Of a stretch of DNA of 64,000 nt, positions 27,468 to 37,207 are shown one piece after another. The number at the start of each line of letters is the position of its first letter. The stretch's first letter is position 1. Below the pieces are notes generated by a model. It saw nothing but the letters and a program-made list of their open reading frames with translations. It did no database searches and had not been told where the DNA came from. This stretch comes from Pseudocalidococcus azoricus BACA0444 (GTDB lineage Bacteria; Cyanobacteriota; Cyanobacteriia; Thermosynechococcales; Thermosynechococcaceae): NCBI RefSeq assembly GCF_031729055.1, contig NZ_JAVMIP010000014.1:1-64000 (forward strand), written 5' to 3'. The translations under genes were made by a program, and so were the position numbers.

Positions 27468-28152
27468 TTGCAAACCGATAGGGTAAAACTTCTAAGCCCT
27501 CCTCACGGGCCTGGCGCAAGAGTTTTCCATAGGTGGGGTCTGTTGTATCACCGGGGGCAAAGTTGGGACAGTCGCCACGGTTAATGAAGTAGAGCATACA
27601 AACTCGGGCCGTGGGAATTAATGCCATCAATTCTCGGAGGTGTTTCTGCCCACGGGTAGTAACGGTGTCGGGAAATAAGGCCAGTTCCCCAGTTGCCCAA
27701 GTTGTACTTTTGACTTCTACATAAGTCGGGCGTTGCTCGGGGTCAGTTAAGAGAAAGTCAATCCGGCTGCGTTCTTGTCCATAGGTGACTTCCCGCCTCA
27801 TTTCGGCATAATGGGCTAATTCTGGCAAAATTCCCGCTTCCAGGGCCGCAGCAACAACCCGGTTGGGAAGACTGGTATTAACTCCAACCCAGGCCGGGCC
27901 ATTGTCATTGACTTGAATCATCTCCCAGGTATAGGCCAACTTGCGCTTTGGATCTGGATGGTAGGACACTTGCACAGGACTGCCTAGGGTAGAAATTCCC
28001 GTCATTGGGCCAGTATTGGGGCAGTGGGCCGTAATTTCCTCTCCCGTATTTAATTGGATGTCCGCAAAAAAACGCTTATATCGCCGCAGTAAGATCCCCG
28101 CTTGGAGGGGTGGATAGGGATAAAGCCAAGGATTAGGGTTAGTTTGGGACAT
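27418..28152 (-). CDS. sfsA: DNA/RNA nuclease SfsA
   Basis: 244 residues, normal for SfsA. The N-terminal OB-like part has RRYKRFFADIQL and AHCPNTGPMTG; the C-terminal PD-(D/E)XK-like part has RIDFLLTD, YVEVKSTTW and LFPDTVTTRGQKHLREL, where Asp, Glu and Lys form the nuclease site. Originally named a sugar fermentation stimulation protein, the family is now regarded as a nucleic-acid-binding nuclease; its role in cyanobacteria is not established. Start ATG at 28152. Confidence 0.93.
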   Translation of the reverse strand: MSQTNPNPWLYPYPPLQAGILLRRYKRFFADIQLNTGEEITAHCPNTGPMTGISTLGSPVQVSYHPDPKRKLAYTWEMIQVNDNGPAWVGVNTSLPNRVVAAALEAGILPELAHYAEMRREVTYGQERSRIDFLLTDPEQRPTYVEVKSTTWATGELALFPDTVTTRGQKHLRELMALIPTARVCMLYFINRGDCPNFAPGDTTDPTYGKLLRQAREEGLEVLPYRFAITPTGIQFCGRAACQF

Positions 28153-28291
28153 GGATCAAGTATAAATAGGGGCAGCCATCATAAGTTAGGGCTGGGGGCG
28201 TTGATTAACCTGAGGCAACTTTAATCCCTGCTTGAACGTCATATGAGGTTGATATTCTGAAAGTAGCTCCTCACGCGGCGGGAATAAGATC

Positions 28292-28681
28292 ATGATTCAA
28301 TCTTTAGGAAAGCTTGCCAATCCAGCCCCTTGGATTTGGGGTCTTAGCTTCTTGGGGGCGAGCACCGCAATCCTTGGCTTGGTTTCGCCGACTCTAGCCC
28401 AAACATCCGTTGTTTTTGGCCAAACGGGGCAAGTTGTCACCATTCCCAACACCTTTGTCCAACCCACCTTTGTTGTGCCGCCTATCTCCGCTTATCCGCC
28501 GCTGCTACCCTTTCCAGTGCAAAATAATCAGCCGATGATCTACCAGGCCAATCCGTACAATCAACCGGTCTTGATTTACCCCCGCTCCGGATCAACATTT
28601 TACGGTGGCCATAATCAACCAATCATCTACCAGGCCAGCCCCCACAATCAGCCAGTATTGATTTATCCGCCACGCAATTAG
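28292..28681 (+). CDS. Small exported protein with NQP..IY repeats, function unknown
   Basis: 129 residues. A signal peptide (WIWGLSFLGASTAILGLVSPTLAQ, cleavage after ~37) precedes a Pro/Asn/Tyr-rich mature chain. The block NQPMIYQANPYNQPVLIYP recurs as NQPIIYQASPHNQPVLIYP, a two-copy tandem repeat. I recognise no domain; the composition suggests a cell-surface or periplasmic protein. Its stop overlaps the end of the convergent site-2 protease gene by 4 bases. Confidence 0.65.
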   Translation: MIQSLGKLANPAPWIWGLSFLGASTAILGLVSPTLAQTSVVFGQTGQVVTIPNTFVQPTFVVPPISAYPPLLPFPVQNNQPMIYQANPYNQPVLIYPRSGSTFYGGHNQPIIYQASPHNQPVLIYPPRN

Positions 28682-30213
28682 CCAATACCCAAGCGACCGG
28701 CCAGGCCTGGGGCAAGAGGAATTAAGGTGGCCGCCATTAACAACAGAGCCAATAATCCTAAGCCTGCCCGTGTGTCATCCGGTTCTGTCATTTCCTCCAA
28801 GCTGGGGCGTTCAATATCTCGTTGCAAGAATATAATTAATAGGGCCCAATAGAGTGCGAGAGGATTTCCCAAGGCCACCAAGCCAAGGACGATCAGCGTA
28901 ATCCAAGTCGCTCGAGTTGCCACCTTTGTCCCATAGATGGCCTGGATAATCCGTCCCCCATCCAACTGGCCCGCAGGCATCAAATTCAAGGCCGTCACCA
29001 CCAGGCCCAGCCAGCCAATAATTACTAAAGGACTCACATCCACTAACTCAGTTTGCAGGGCATCGCCCAAAATTGCCTTGGACAAAGTCCCAACTAGGAT
29101 TGACCCTTGAAAAAATAGGCTCGGAATTTGAAAGACACTGCCCGGATGGGATAACAGCAACCCGATCACTAAAGCAAATAGGGATAAAATGCCCCCCACC
29201 GCCGGGCCGGCCATGGCGAGATCAAACAAGACGGTACGACTGGGGAGAAATGAATCAAAACGAAGAATCGCGCCAAAGGAACCCAACTGCCAGGCCGGGA
29301 TGAAGAAGGGCCAACTCAAGCGAATTTGATCCCGCTGGGGGAGGGCTTGGTTGTATTGATTCGCCATCCAACGGTGTCCCAGTTCATGGGCAATCAAAAT
29401 TAAAATGAGTCCCAAAGCCAAAGGCAAGGATTGGGCAACTCGGCCGGGTTCTTGATAGAAACTAAAGCCTTGAACCAGGGAACTAGCCTCTAAACTGGTG
29501 GCGACTGCGGCAATTCCTAAAACCGTAGCGAGGATTTTCTCTGAGAGGGCGGGTGGTTCCGGTTCTCGACGAGGCAAAATAATCACAACAGGTTTATTCT
29601 CTTGGTTTGGTACCATGAACAGGCGATATTTATCTGGCAACACCGTTTCCAAGCGAGTTGTTAAGGTTTGATGAACAGTCTTTGTCTCTCCCCGTAAGTT
29701 CCCCCGGCAAATCAGGCCTTCTTTGTAGGGTTTAAGTTCGGTGGCAAAAAAGGTGTCAATGCCAAAAATTCCCTGTACTGCTTTGAAATCTTCCCCTGGA
29801 ATGGTGGCGATGGTTTCAGCTTCCAGGGAAACCTCCCCCTCCTTGGTTATCCCCCCAGAGTTTGGCTGATCTAAGGGCTGACCAGAGGCCGAGATGGAGG
29901 GACTTAGGGGACTGGCTGCTGCTAATGTGCGTAACCAACGACCCAGGCCGATATAAACCCCAACAGAAATGAAGAAGAAGCCCAGAATTGCCGCAAAGCT
30001 GATATTGATCCCAACGCTCATCAAGCCAAATAGGAGCAACCAGGGTAGCATCAGCACCACCGACTGCAACCAGGCCACGATGCCCAACTTCCCCATTGGT
30101 AACGCTCGGTAAAAGCCCCAACCCAATATCAGGAGTGCGCCAATAATTGTTAGTCCAGTAAAAACCATGCCATCTGCCCCTTCAAGTGTGCCTGAGTCCA
30201 ATTCGGCGATCAA
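28678..30213 (-). CDS. Site-2 protease family membrane metalloprotease (EGY1-like)
   Basis: 511 residues. Two helices lie at the N-terminus, then a soluble region (~120-235) with VQGIFGIDTFFATELKPYKEGLICRG, and a multi-helix M50 core. IAHELGHRWMAN supplies the HExxH zinc site and LNLMPAGQLDGGRIIQ the third ligand Asp. This order (extra domain, HExxH, NxxPxxxLDGG) is that of cyanobacterial/plastid EGY-type site-2 proteases, which cut membrane proteins within the bilayer. Substrate unknown. Confidence 0.9.
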   Translation of the reverse strand: MIAELDSGTLEGADGMVFTGLTIIGALLILGWGFYRALPMGKLGIVAWLQSVVLMLPWLLLFGLMSVGINISFAAILGFFFISVGVYIGLGRWLRTLAAASPLSPSISASGQPLDQPNSGGITKEGEVSLEAETIATIPGEDFKAVQGIFGIDTFFATELKPYKEGLICRGNLRGETKTVHQTLTTRLETVLPDKYRLFMVPNQENKPVVIILPRREPEPPALSEKILATVLGIAAVATSLEASSLVQGFSFYQEPGRVAQSLPLALGLILILIAHELGHRWMANQYNQALPQRDQIRLSWPFFIPAWQLGSFGAILRFDSFLPSRTVLFDLAMAGPAVGGILSLFALVIGLLLSHPGSVFQIPSLFFQGSILVGTLSKAILGDALQTELVDVSPLVIIGWLGLVVTALNLMPAGQLDGGRIIQAIYGTKVATRATWITLIVLGLVALGNPLALYWALLIIFLQRDIERPSLEEMTEPDDTRAGLGLLALLLMAATLIPLAPGLAGRLGIG

Positions 30214-30437
30214 ACTGCCCCTTCGACAACCTTAACCAAATGGGTGATGACAGATCAATTTATCAAGTGGCTAGCACCTTAGGATTAGGGCCTAGAGATT
30301 TGAGATGGGCCTGGCTCATTAGCGAGTAAGTCGGCTGAAAACGCAGGGTCTCCGATCATTCGCAGGCCTGTATCTGCAACAAGCTCGTAAATCTCCAGGA
30401 TCTGCACCCAAAGTTACCTCAAAGAGTTGGGAATCTA

Positions 30438-32387
30438 CTATTTACTGGCCATCGTGGTTAAGCGGGTTAAAACCGAACTGGCTCGCTGACTAAATTGTTT
30501 CATCCCCTCGGCATCCAGGCCCCGTTGACCAATTAACGCCAGATCGTAAATGTAGGCACAGAGTTGGTCGGCCAATTCCGCTGAAGGTGACTGCCCAGAG
30601 GTTTGGACAATGCTGCCTTGGCTGAGGGTGATCAGGTTTTGAACGAGGGGATGGGAGGTGTTGACTAAAAGCGTGTGTTCATTGGGCAGATCAATACTCA
30701 GTTTTTGCTGCATCATGGCCATCATTTCCTGCATCCGGCGGGTTGATTCGGGCAACAGGATCATGGCCGGCGGTGCACCTTCAGGATTGTCAGATTTGAG
30801 GGGTTCGGTGCGGATGGTGACATTGGGTTTATTCAGGGCTTTTTCAAACAAAGATTTAATCAGTTCACTGCGGGTTTTGTTGCTGCCCGGATCAACAATT
30901 TCGGCGGCCTTATCTTTATCAATCAGGGTTTCATCGAGTTCTGCATCGACCCGCGAGAATTTAAGGTCTTTATACTCTTGCTCCAACCAAGGGACAAAGT
31001 GGGTATCAAAGTAGTTATCCATGAACAGGACTTCAATGCCTTGGCTCTGGAGCAGATTGACATAGGTGGCCTGGTTGACTTCATCGGTGCAGTAATAAAC
31101 CCGTTGCCCTTGTTTTTCGGAGGTGCGGCTGAGGTAATCCTTCAAAGTCGTGTAGGACTGGCCATCAACCACTAAGCTCTTCTCGTCGGCCCATTCATCC
31201 CCGGCATCCTCTGGTTTTGGCGCGGCTAAATTGGCGGAAGTCCGAAAGATGATAATGTCTTTGACTTGCTCTTTGAACTTGTCGTCATTAATCGAGCCAA
31301 ATTTAACAAACGTGCCTAAATCATTCCAACTGCGGGCATAGGCCTGGGGATCATCCCGATAGAGTTCTTTGAGGCGATCACCCACTTTCTTGGCAATGTA
31401 ATCAGCAATCCGGCGTACTGTCCGGTCATTTTGCAAGAAACTCCGAGACACATTTAGGGGAATATCACTGCTGTCAATAACGCCCCGCAACGGTAACAGA
31501 AACTTGGGAATCACCTCTTCACAGTTATCGCTGACAAAGACTTGATTACAGAAGAGTTTTATTTGCCCTTTGGTGACATCAATATCGGGGCGAAGTTTCG
31601 GGAAATAGAGAATGCCATTGACAACAAACGGGTAATCCGTATTCAGATGCACCCACAATAGCGGCTCTTCTTGGAACGGATACAAATAGCGATAAAACTC
31701 GAGGTAATCCTCTTTAGTCAATGCACTGGGGGATTCTTTCCAGGCCGCCTTTTGTTTATTGATTTGCTCGCCATCAAGTTTGATTGGGACGGGCAAAAAG
31801 TCACAATATTTTCGGACTAATTCTTTAATCCGGGCCGGTTCAAGGTAATCCAACTCCTCCTCTTGCATGGTCAGGGTAATGGTGGTTCCGACTACGGTGC
31901 GGTCTGACTCCGACAAGCTATATTCTGTTGAGCCATCACAATGCCACTTTACGCCCGTTGCCCCGGTCTGATAGGAGAGGGTATCAATTTCAACGGTTTT
32001 GGCCACCATAAACGAGGAATAGAAGCCCAGGCCAAAGTGACCAATAATGGCTTGATCTGCTTGGTTTTTATACTTCTCGACAAATTCTTCGGCACTGGAA
32101 AACGCCACCTGAGTGATGTATTTCTTAACTTCCTCAGCGGTCATCCCCAGGCCCGTGTCGGTGATTTTTAACTGTTTCGCCTCTTTATCAATGGCAATTG
32201 TAATTTCAGGATGGTCAATGTCGCCGCCGTAGTCCCCCGTTCGGGCAATCATCCGCAGTTTCTGGATCGCATCTACGCCGTTGGAGACTAATTCCCGCAG
32301 GAAAATTTCATGATCGGAGTAGAGCCACTTTTTGATGATCGGAAAAATATTCTCGGTGTGGATCGAAATGGTGCCCTGTTCCAGCAT
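30438..32387 (-). CDS. htpG: Molecular chaperone HtpG (Hsp90)
   Basis: 649 residues, normal length. N-terminal GHKL ATPase: LRELVSNGVDAIQKLR (Asn/Asp of motif N), ITDTGLGMTAEEV and GHFGLGFYSSFMVA. Middle domain has the catalytic-loop Arg in SRSFLQNDRTVRRI; the C-terminal dimerisation domain ends near 649. Works as an ATP-driven chaperone dimer; in cyanobacteria it is important under heat, cold and oxidative stress. I looked for a CIRCE operator upstream and did not see one. Confidence 0.97.
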   Translation of the reverse strand: MLEQGTISIHTENIFPIIKKWLYSDHEIFLRELVSNGVDAIQKLRMIARTGDYGGDIDHPEITIAIDKEAKQLKITDTGLGMTAEEVKKYITQVAFSSAEEFVEKYKNQADQAIIGHFGLGFYSSFMVAKTVEIDTLSYQTGATGVKWHCDGSTEYSLSESDRTVVGTTITLTMQEEELDYLEPARIKELVRKYCDFLPVPIKLDGEQINKQKAAWKESPSALTKEDYLEFYRYLYPFQEEPLLWVHLNTDYPFVVNGILYFPKLRPDIDVTKGQIKLFCNQVFVSDNCEEVIPKFLLPLRGVIDSSDIPLNVSRSFLQNDRTVRRIADYIAKKVGDRLKELYRDDPQAYARSWNDLGTFVKFGSINDDKFKEQVKDIIIFRTSANLAAPKPEDAGDEWADEKSLVVDGQSYTTLKDYLSRTSEKQGQRVYYCTDEVNQATYVNLLQSQGIEVLFMDNYFDTHFVPWLEQEYKDLKFSRVDAELDETLIDKDKAAEIVDPGSNKTRSELIKSLFEKALNKPNVTIRTEPLKSDNPEGAPPAMILLPESTRRMQEMMAMMQQKLSIDLPNEHTLLVNTSHPLVQNLITLSQGSIVQTSGQSPSAELADQLCAYIYDLALIGQRGLDAEGMKQFSQRASSVLTRLTTMASK

Positions 32388-32656
32388 GATCGGTTCTTAC
32401 TCGTTGTGGGTCTGAAAAAGATGGTCATGTTCTATTTTATGGGGCTTGGGGCCTGGGACAGAGAATTCCAGACTTCGCAATCTCCCTGCTTGTAGATACG
32501 GTTTTCCCTACCTGACTCGCCACCCACCAGCCTCAGAACCAGTCAGAACAAGGTCAAAAGTAAATTCAGCGTGTATAGTAGGGATTAAAATTTTCCGAAA
32601 AAGTCCAATAAAATCCCCAACCCATAGAAAAATTCATCGGTTCAGAGGAGAACGCC

Positions 32657-33049
32657 ATGTCATGGGTAGATGAAATTAAGACTCTGGAATCAAAAATAAC
32701 TTTGGTTTTAGATCATCCAGCCTCAGTAAAACAACAAGTCAAGGAAATAACCCTAGTCCAAAAACAACTCAGAGTGATTAAACGAGAGATTAATGCCCAG
32801 ATTCAACTGATCAATCAAAATACGGCTCAATCGCGACCGGATAGCATTGTTTCCGTTGGCCTGGATTTATTTGGAAAACGCCGAATGGCCGGAACAGTTC
32901 GCTCAATCACACGCCAGGCCATGCAACGGGAAAAACAGGAAGCCCGTCAACCCTATCTTGATCTCAAAAACTATGTGGATCAGTTCATCTTGGAGGGAGA
33001 TCGGTTGAAATTAGCCGCCCAAAATTACCTCAACAGCATTAATTCCTAA
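32657..33049 (+). CDS. Conserved coiled-coil protein, function unknown
   Basis: 130 residues; the ATG at 32657 follows GAGGAGAACGCC. The N-terminal half is helical with heptad-like spacing (VKEITLVQKQLRVIKREINAQIQ), then a Gly-containing stretch (VGLDLFGKRRMAGTVRSIT) and another helical half. No signal or membrane segment. It forms a two-gene unit with the next coiled-coil gene, 14 bases downstream. I do not recognise a function. Confidence 0.65.
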   Translation: MSWVDEIKTLESKITLVLDHPASVKQQVKEITLVQKQLRVIKREINAQIQLINQNTAQSRPDSIVSVGLDLFGKRRMAGTVRSITRQAMQREKQEARQPYLDLKNYVDQFILEGDRLKLAAQNYLNSINS

Positions 33050-33063
33050 CTCGGTAATTTCCC

Positions 33064-33303
33064 ATGACGAGCGATCTGATCCGCCACGTTAGCCCAGAGG
33101 AAGAGGAATTAGCCCAAAAAGAGGCCGAGCTTGCTGCATTGGAATCGGAATTAGCAGAACGGGAACTGGGCCTGGCAACTTTACAAGCAGAACTTCATGC
33201 CTTTGAACGAGAATATTTACACCTGATTGGTAGCCGTTACGCCGAGTTAGATCGGATTGAAGCCCAAATTATTAAGTACATGGCTTATATGGAAAATAAT
33301 TAG
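33064..33303 (+). CDS. Small Glu-rich coiled-coil protein, function unknown
   Basis: 79 residues, almost entirely one acidic coiled coil (EEEELAQKEAELAALESELA). It starts 14 bases after the preceding coiled-coil gene and is probably its partner. An ATG at 33064 follows the weak site CTCGGTAATTTCCC. No domain recognised. Confidence 0.6.
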   Translation: MTSDLIRHVSPEEEELAQKEAELAALESELAERELGLATLQAELHAFEREYLHLIGSRYAELDRIEAQIIKYMAYMENN

Positions 33304-33375
33304 GCAAAAGCGACTAGAATTTAAGTAAAACCCATGTAGATATTGGCACAGGTTAATTAGTCTAATCCAAATAAA

Positions 33376-34437
33376 TTAAATTTCCCAGAAAGGGGGTGGT
33401 TGCATTTCAGAATAACCCCGTTCCTTGCAAAAATTAAACGCTTCAACTACGTGTGGAAATTCATTAGCAAAATCACTTTTCATTTGGCTCAGCAAATTTT
33501 GACCCAGCAGCTTAGCAAACTTACCTCTTAAGCATTTTTCATACCAAGCAATCAGGTCAGACTCTTTGACAATGCCACGAACACGTTGCCCCCAGCTAAT
33601 TTGCTGAATAACAGATTGAATCACACTAGCCTCAGCATCTTTACAGACTATAACTATATGATCGCTTTCAACTTGATCAATGATTTTCTCAGCCAATTTT
33701 GGTTTTAAAGTGAGGTGTTTAACCTGAATAGCAGGGCCAAAATTAGCCCATATATCAAGCCCTCTATCTGCTGCATTTGTAACGCCAACTCGATAAATAT
33801 GAGCTTGAGTAATTGATGTAGTATTTACAGCACTTACACCTAACAAAACCTGAGCCAAGTCATTAAACTCTTCCAACAATTTAATATTTTTATCTGGTAT
33901 TTTAACTGATACTTCAACTTCTAAGCTACATACAATTGTTTCAAACAAACTATAAGTAATAATCTCGTAAACTTTATCAATGCTTCTTCTTAATCCTGTA
34001 CTATCAGTAATTAAAGCAAGTAAATTTTCTAACCTTAATAGTTCATAATTATCAATATCTAGTTTGCGTATGACAGATGCCACCAATTCTTGACGTTCTA
34101 TAAACCGGTAGTAGATATAACGTTCAATAACTCCACCTAATCTTTTGTTTTCGGTATCTAAGACTTTAAGGTGACTTGCTGGCATTGCATTTTGATCCCA
34201 AAGATTATCTTAGAATTTGGCAGTCGAAGTACAAACTTTTCCTAATAATCGCCGAGTGACAATATCCCTCCATTGCTTTGATGTGTTTCGATATGTTTCA
34301 ACTTGACTGACATCAATATCTTGATTGATCCGTGAATTGTATAAAACCTCTGCAACTTGAATAGGCTTATACAAATCAGTTCGAGCAATATTAATAATAT
34401 TATCTAGCTTTCCTTTAGCTTCATCTATATTAATCAT
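33376..34437 (-). pseudogene. HaeII-type restriction endonuclease interrupted by an in-frame stop
   Basis: Two consecutive frames belong to one gene. Codons 1-75 (34437-34213) start with MINIDEAKGKLDNIINIART and contain LYKPIQVAEVLYNSRI and YRNTSKQWRDIVTRRLLG, resembling the N-terminus of HaeII-family endonucleases. A TAA at 34212-34210 follows TAKF, and the same frame continues without shift (DNLWDQNAMPASHLKVL...) for ~277 codons. A CAA or CAG to TAA change would explain it (QDNLWDQNA expected). Restoring it gives ~353 residues, near the family length as I recall. The second part carries DRGLDIWANFGPAIQVKHL, a likely catalytic region. AT-rich, unlike its neighbours. Translation might reinitiate at 34185, but probably not an active enzyme. 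Confidence 0.75.
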
Positions 34438-34481
34438 CTAAGTTATTCTCGAATTAATTTGTTCTATAAAATATTATAAAT

Positions 34482-35453
34482 CTAGAGAAAGGCTAGTTGT
34501 TTGACATCATAGTTTAAAGATGAAGATATGTTTGGATTTCTCAGAGTAAGTAAGACTGCTTTGATTACGGAAAGAGCACATGGAACAACTATAGAATTGC
34601 CCGCCAGCTTACGCATAATACTATAACCATAAATAATCTTAAATGAATCAGGAAAACCCAACAGTCTCAACATTTCCCGCTCAGTAAGTCGGCGTTCACC
34701 ATTGACAAGCAAGTAGTTGTAAGACGCTCCGGCTCTCATCGCACATGAGTAAGGGTATGCGCTAAGATGTCCAGACTTATTTTCATGCCAAATAGTTGGA
34801 GGTTCTGGAAGTTTACCTTCAAATCTCTCTAAGCGACTTTGACGAATTTTAGGAGAGGCATAATAGAAATCGGACACTTTTATTTCGAGTAAATCTGCCA
34901 AGGACTGCATTGGGATCTTTCCAGTCGGCCACTCAAAGTGATAAGGCTCTCTAAAACCAACTATGAAAATTCGCTCTCTTTTGTGTGGAATACCAAAATC
35001 TAATCCATTAAGAACTTTATAATCTACAAAATATCCAATTTCATTTAATATTTCTAAAATACGCTTAAATGTTTTTCCTTGATTATGACCAACTAATTGC
35101 TTAACATTTTCTAAAACAAAAGAAGCCGGACGCTTTTCTCTTAAAACTCTAACAATCTCAAAAAATAAGGTTCCACGAGAGTCCTCAAATCCCTTCAGGT
35201 CTCCACAAATAGAAAATGGCTGACATGGAAATCCTGCAAATAATAGATCATGATCAGGTATATCTTTTGATTCTATCTTCGTAATATCGCCGTGAGGATA
35301 GTCTTGAAAATTCTCAAAATATGCTTGTTGTGCATGACTATCTATATCGCATGAAAAAACCCATTTAAGATCAATACCTAAGTCTTTAGATGCTTGATTT
35401 GCTGCAATCCGAAAGCCGCCAATTCCACAAAATAAGTCAATACATTTAAACAT
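34482..35453 (-). CDS. DNA (cytosine-5) methyltransferase, type II R-M partner (HaeII-type)
   Basis: 323 residues with the ordered m5C motifs: CIDLFCGIGGFRIAA (I), GFPCQPFS with catalytic PC (IV), SFVLENVKQL (VI, ENV), IPHKRERIFIVGF (VIII, QxRxR-like), and RLTEREMLRLLGFPDSF plus KLAGNSIVV (IX/X). Being followed 44 bases later by the HaeII-like endonuclease, its target is probably RGCGCY (inference from partner). It is intact, so DNA should still be methylated even though the endonuclease is broken. Markedly AT-rich, suggesting recent acquisition. Confidence 0.92.
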   Translation of the reverse strand: MFKCIDLFCGIGGFRIAANQASKDLGIDLKWVFSCDIDSHAQQAYFENFQDYPHGDITKIESKDIPDHDLLFAGFPCQPFSICGDLKGFEDSRGTLFFEIVRVLREKRPASFVLENVKQLVGHNQGKTFKRILEILNEIGYFVDYKVLNGLDFGIPHKRERIFIVGFREPYHFEWPTGKIPMQSLADLLEIKVSDFYYASPKIRQSRLERFEGKLPEPPTIWHENKSGHLSAYPYSCAMRAGASYNYLLVNGERRLTEREMLRLLGFPDSFKIIYGYSIMRKLAGNSIVVPCALSVIKAVLLTLRNPNISSSLNYDVKQLAFL

Positions 35454-35578
35454 TTGAGAATTATATGATGAACATTTGAGGATTGTACAAACCTTACTTT
35501 ATCGAAAGTATAACATTGATAAGCTCAATTAGCCATAAGACTGGGACACAAGTTAAAACAGGCACAAATCGCCGGCCG

Positions 35579-35839
35579 TTAAGCATGATTCTCTCGTTTT
35601 GCCACTACTAATAGATCTGCAAGGGTTTGGGCTGCATCATAAGCTTCGTAGGGCGACCAGACAACCGCTTCAGTAGCTTCTAGTTGCTTGAGCATTTCGA
35701 TTTCTGTTTTCCGAGTCTCAGAACTATGCAAGTCAAAGCCTTCATCTTTGGCCACTGCCATTAACAGGAAATGAATTAGGCGCAATTTATCTTGATGGGA
35801 TAGTTGATTAACAACAGGGAATAATTCGGTGAGAGGCAT
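35579..35839 (-). CDS. Solitary antitoxin-like small protein
   Basis: 86 residues: helical N-terminus LFPVVNQLSHQDKLRLIHFLL, then a variable region and VVWSPYEAYDAAQTLADLL. Cyanobacteria contain many such small proteins with the WSP-(Y/L)-(D/E) motif encoded next to toxin genes. No toxin frame is adjacent here: upstream is ndk on the other strand and downstream the methyltransferase gene. It is either a stand-alone antitoxin remnant or has another role. Assignment is by resemblance only. Confidence 0.5.
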   Translation of the reverse strand: MPLTELFPVVNQLSHQDKLRLIHFLLMAVAKDEGFDLHSSETRKTEIEMLKQLEATEAVVWSPYEAYDAAQTLADLLVVAKRENHA

Positions 35840-35991
35840 AATTTTTATAGAAAAGATTGATTGACTAGGGTTGCAGCTATGCTAACTCAAAATGTCTGTT
35901 AATTCTTCAGTCACAACTCAGGTCGGCGGCCCCTCAACCAAACACAGGTAAAATGAGCTTGCACATCCATTCACATTGAGGAGACAGCAGC

Positions 35992-36441
35992 GTGGAACGG
36001 ACATTCCTGGCCATTAAACCGGATGGGGTACAACGGGGCCTGGTGGGTGAAATTATTCAACGTTTAGAACAAAAAGGATTTACTCTCGTAGGTCTGAAAC
36101 TACTCCAAGTGAGCAAAGAACTGGCCTCAACTCACTACGGCGAACATCAAGCCAAGCCCTTTTTTCCAGGCCTGGTAGAGTTTATTACCTCAGGGCCGGT
36201 AGTAGCGATGGTTTGGGAAGGTAAAGGGGTCATTGCCACAGCCCGGAAAATGATTGGGGCGACCAATCCCTTAAACTCTGAACCAGGCACAATTCGGGGT
36301 GACTTTGGGATTGATGTGGGTCGCAATGTCATCCATGGTTCCGATGCTCCCGAAACAGCCGTCAAGGAAATTAGCCTTTGGTTTGGGCCGGAAGAACTGG
36401 TGGCCTGGTCGTCTAGTTTAACTCCGTGGATTTATGAATAG
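35992..36441 (+). CDS. ndk: Nucleoside diphosphate kinase
   Basis: 149 residues from a GTG at 35992 ([19 protein letters not shown]), 9 bases after [25 protein letters not shown] and the active-site histidine in [12 protein letters not shown] are intact. Transfers the gamma-phosphate between nucleoside tri- and diphosphates via a phospho-His. Its 3' end overlaps the convergent TerC-family gene by 29 bases. Confidence 0.97.
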   Translation: MERTFLAIKPDGVQRGLVGEIIQRLEQKGFTLVGLKLLQVSKELASTHYGEHQAKPFFPGLVEFITSGPVVAMVWEGKGVIATARKMIGATNPLNSEPGTIRGDFGIDVGRNVIHGSDAPETAVKEISLWFGPEELVAWSSSLTPWIYE

Positions 36442-37207
36442 TTCCAGCGGATACGGGTTCTTGGGAGTCCTCTGCCAGTGGCTCGACCGTTCCTAAATTC
36501 AAAGATAAATCCGGGCCTGGGGTGATTGTTTCTGGTGGATGCCGCTGAGAAAAGCCCCAGGCAAAACATAGCCCAATCATCGAAAGCATTAACCAGTCAG
36601 GTAAAACAAATTGGGAGTCAAAGACCCGCAGTAGCAGCCGCAACCCCACCAGCGTCACCGTCAAATAGCCTGCATCTTGGAGGTGGGTAAATTCCTTCAG
36701 TAGCCGGATAAATAACTCGGCCATAAACCGCAGGACAATAATGCCAATCACGCCCCCAGTTAAGACAATCCAGCGTTCTTCCGATAAAGCAATGGCTGTG
36801 GTGACACTATCTAGTGAAAAAGCTAAATCTGTAATTGCCAGAAGGGGAATCGCTTGCCAGATGGAGTTAATGTCCAGGCCATGGTGATGATGTTGCTCAT
36901 CTTCCGGTGAGGAAAAGTACTTAAAGGATAACCACAGTAGATAGGCGGCCCCAGCCAGTTCAAATTGCCAGAATTTAATCACCCAAGTCGCAGTCAAAAT
37001 CAAGGTAATCCGCAGGACAAAGGCGGCCACCAGGCCAAAATTCAAAGCCCGCTGTTGATACTTCAAATCTGGGATCCCTTGGACAAGGGCCGCCAGGGCA
37101 ATGGCATTATCAGCAGACAGAACCGCCTCTAAGGCAACAAGGACTAACAGTAGAGAGACAGTTTCTAAGCCAAAGTTGGGGAAAGATTCCAGCAGTTGAT
37201 CTAACAT
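36413..37207 (-). CDS. TerC-family integral membrane protein
   Basis: 264 residues from the ATG at 37207 ([20 protein letters not shown]); the frame is open 37 codons upstream but that part is not hydrophobic or family-like. Seven or so helices with the conserved acidic segments [16 protein letters not shown] and [16 protein letters not shown], the hallmark of TerC proteins thought to move metal ions such as Mn2+. A His cluster ([11 protein letters not shown], ~125-135) in a cytoplasmic loop may bind metal. Substrate unknown. Confidence 0.85.
   Translation of the reverse strand: MLDQLLESFPNFGLETVSLLLVLVALEAVLSADNAIALAALVQGIPDLKYQQRALNFGLVAAFVLRITLILTATWVIKFWQFELAGAAYLLWLSFKYFSSPEDEQHHHHGLDINSIWQAIPLLAITDLAFSLDSVTTAIALSEERWIVLTGGVIGIIVLRFMAELFIRLLKEFTHLQDAGYLTVTLVGLRLLLRVFDSQFVLPDWLMLSMIGLCFAWGFSQRHPPETITPGPDLSLNLGTVEPLAEDSQEPVSAGTIHKSTELN

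Noticed and set aside
32388..32656. CIRCE-type heat-shock operator upstream of htpG
   Set aside because: No TTAGCACTC-N9-GAGTGCTAA-like inverted repeat was found.
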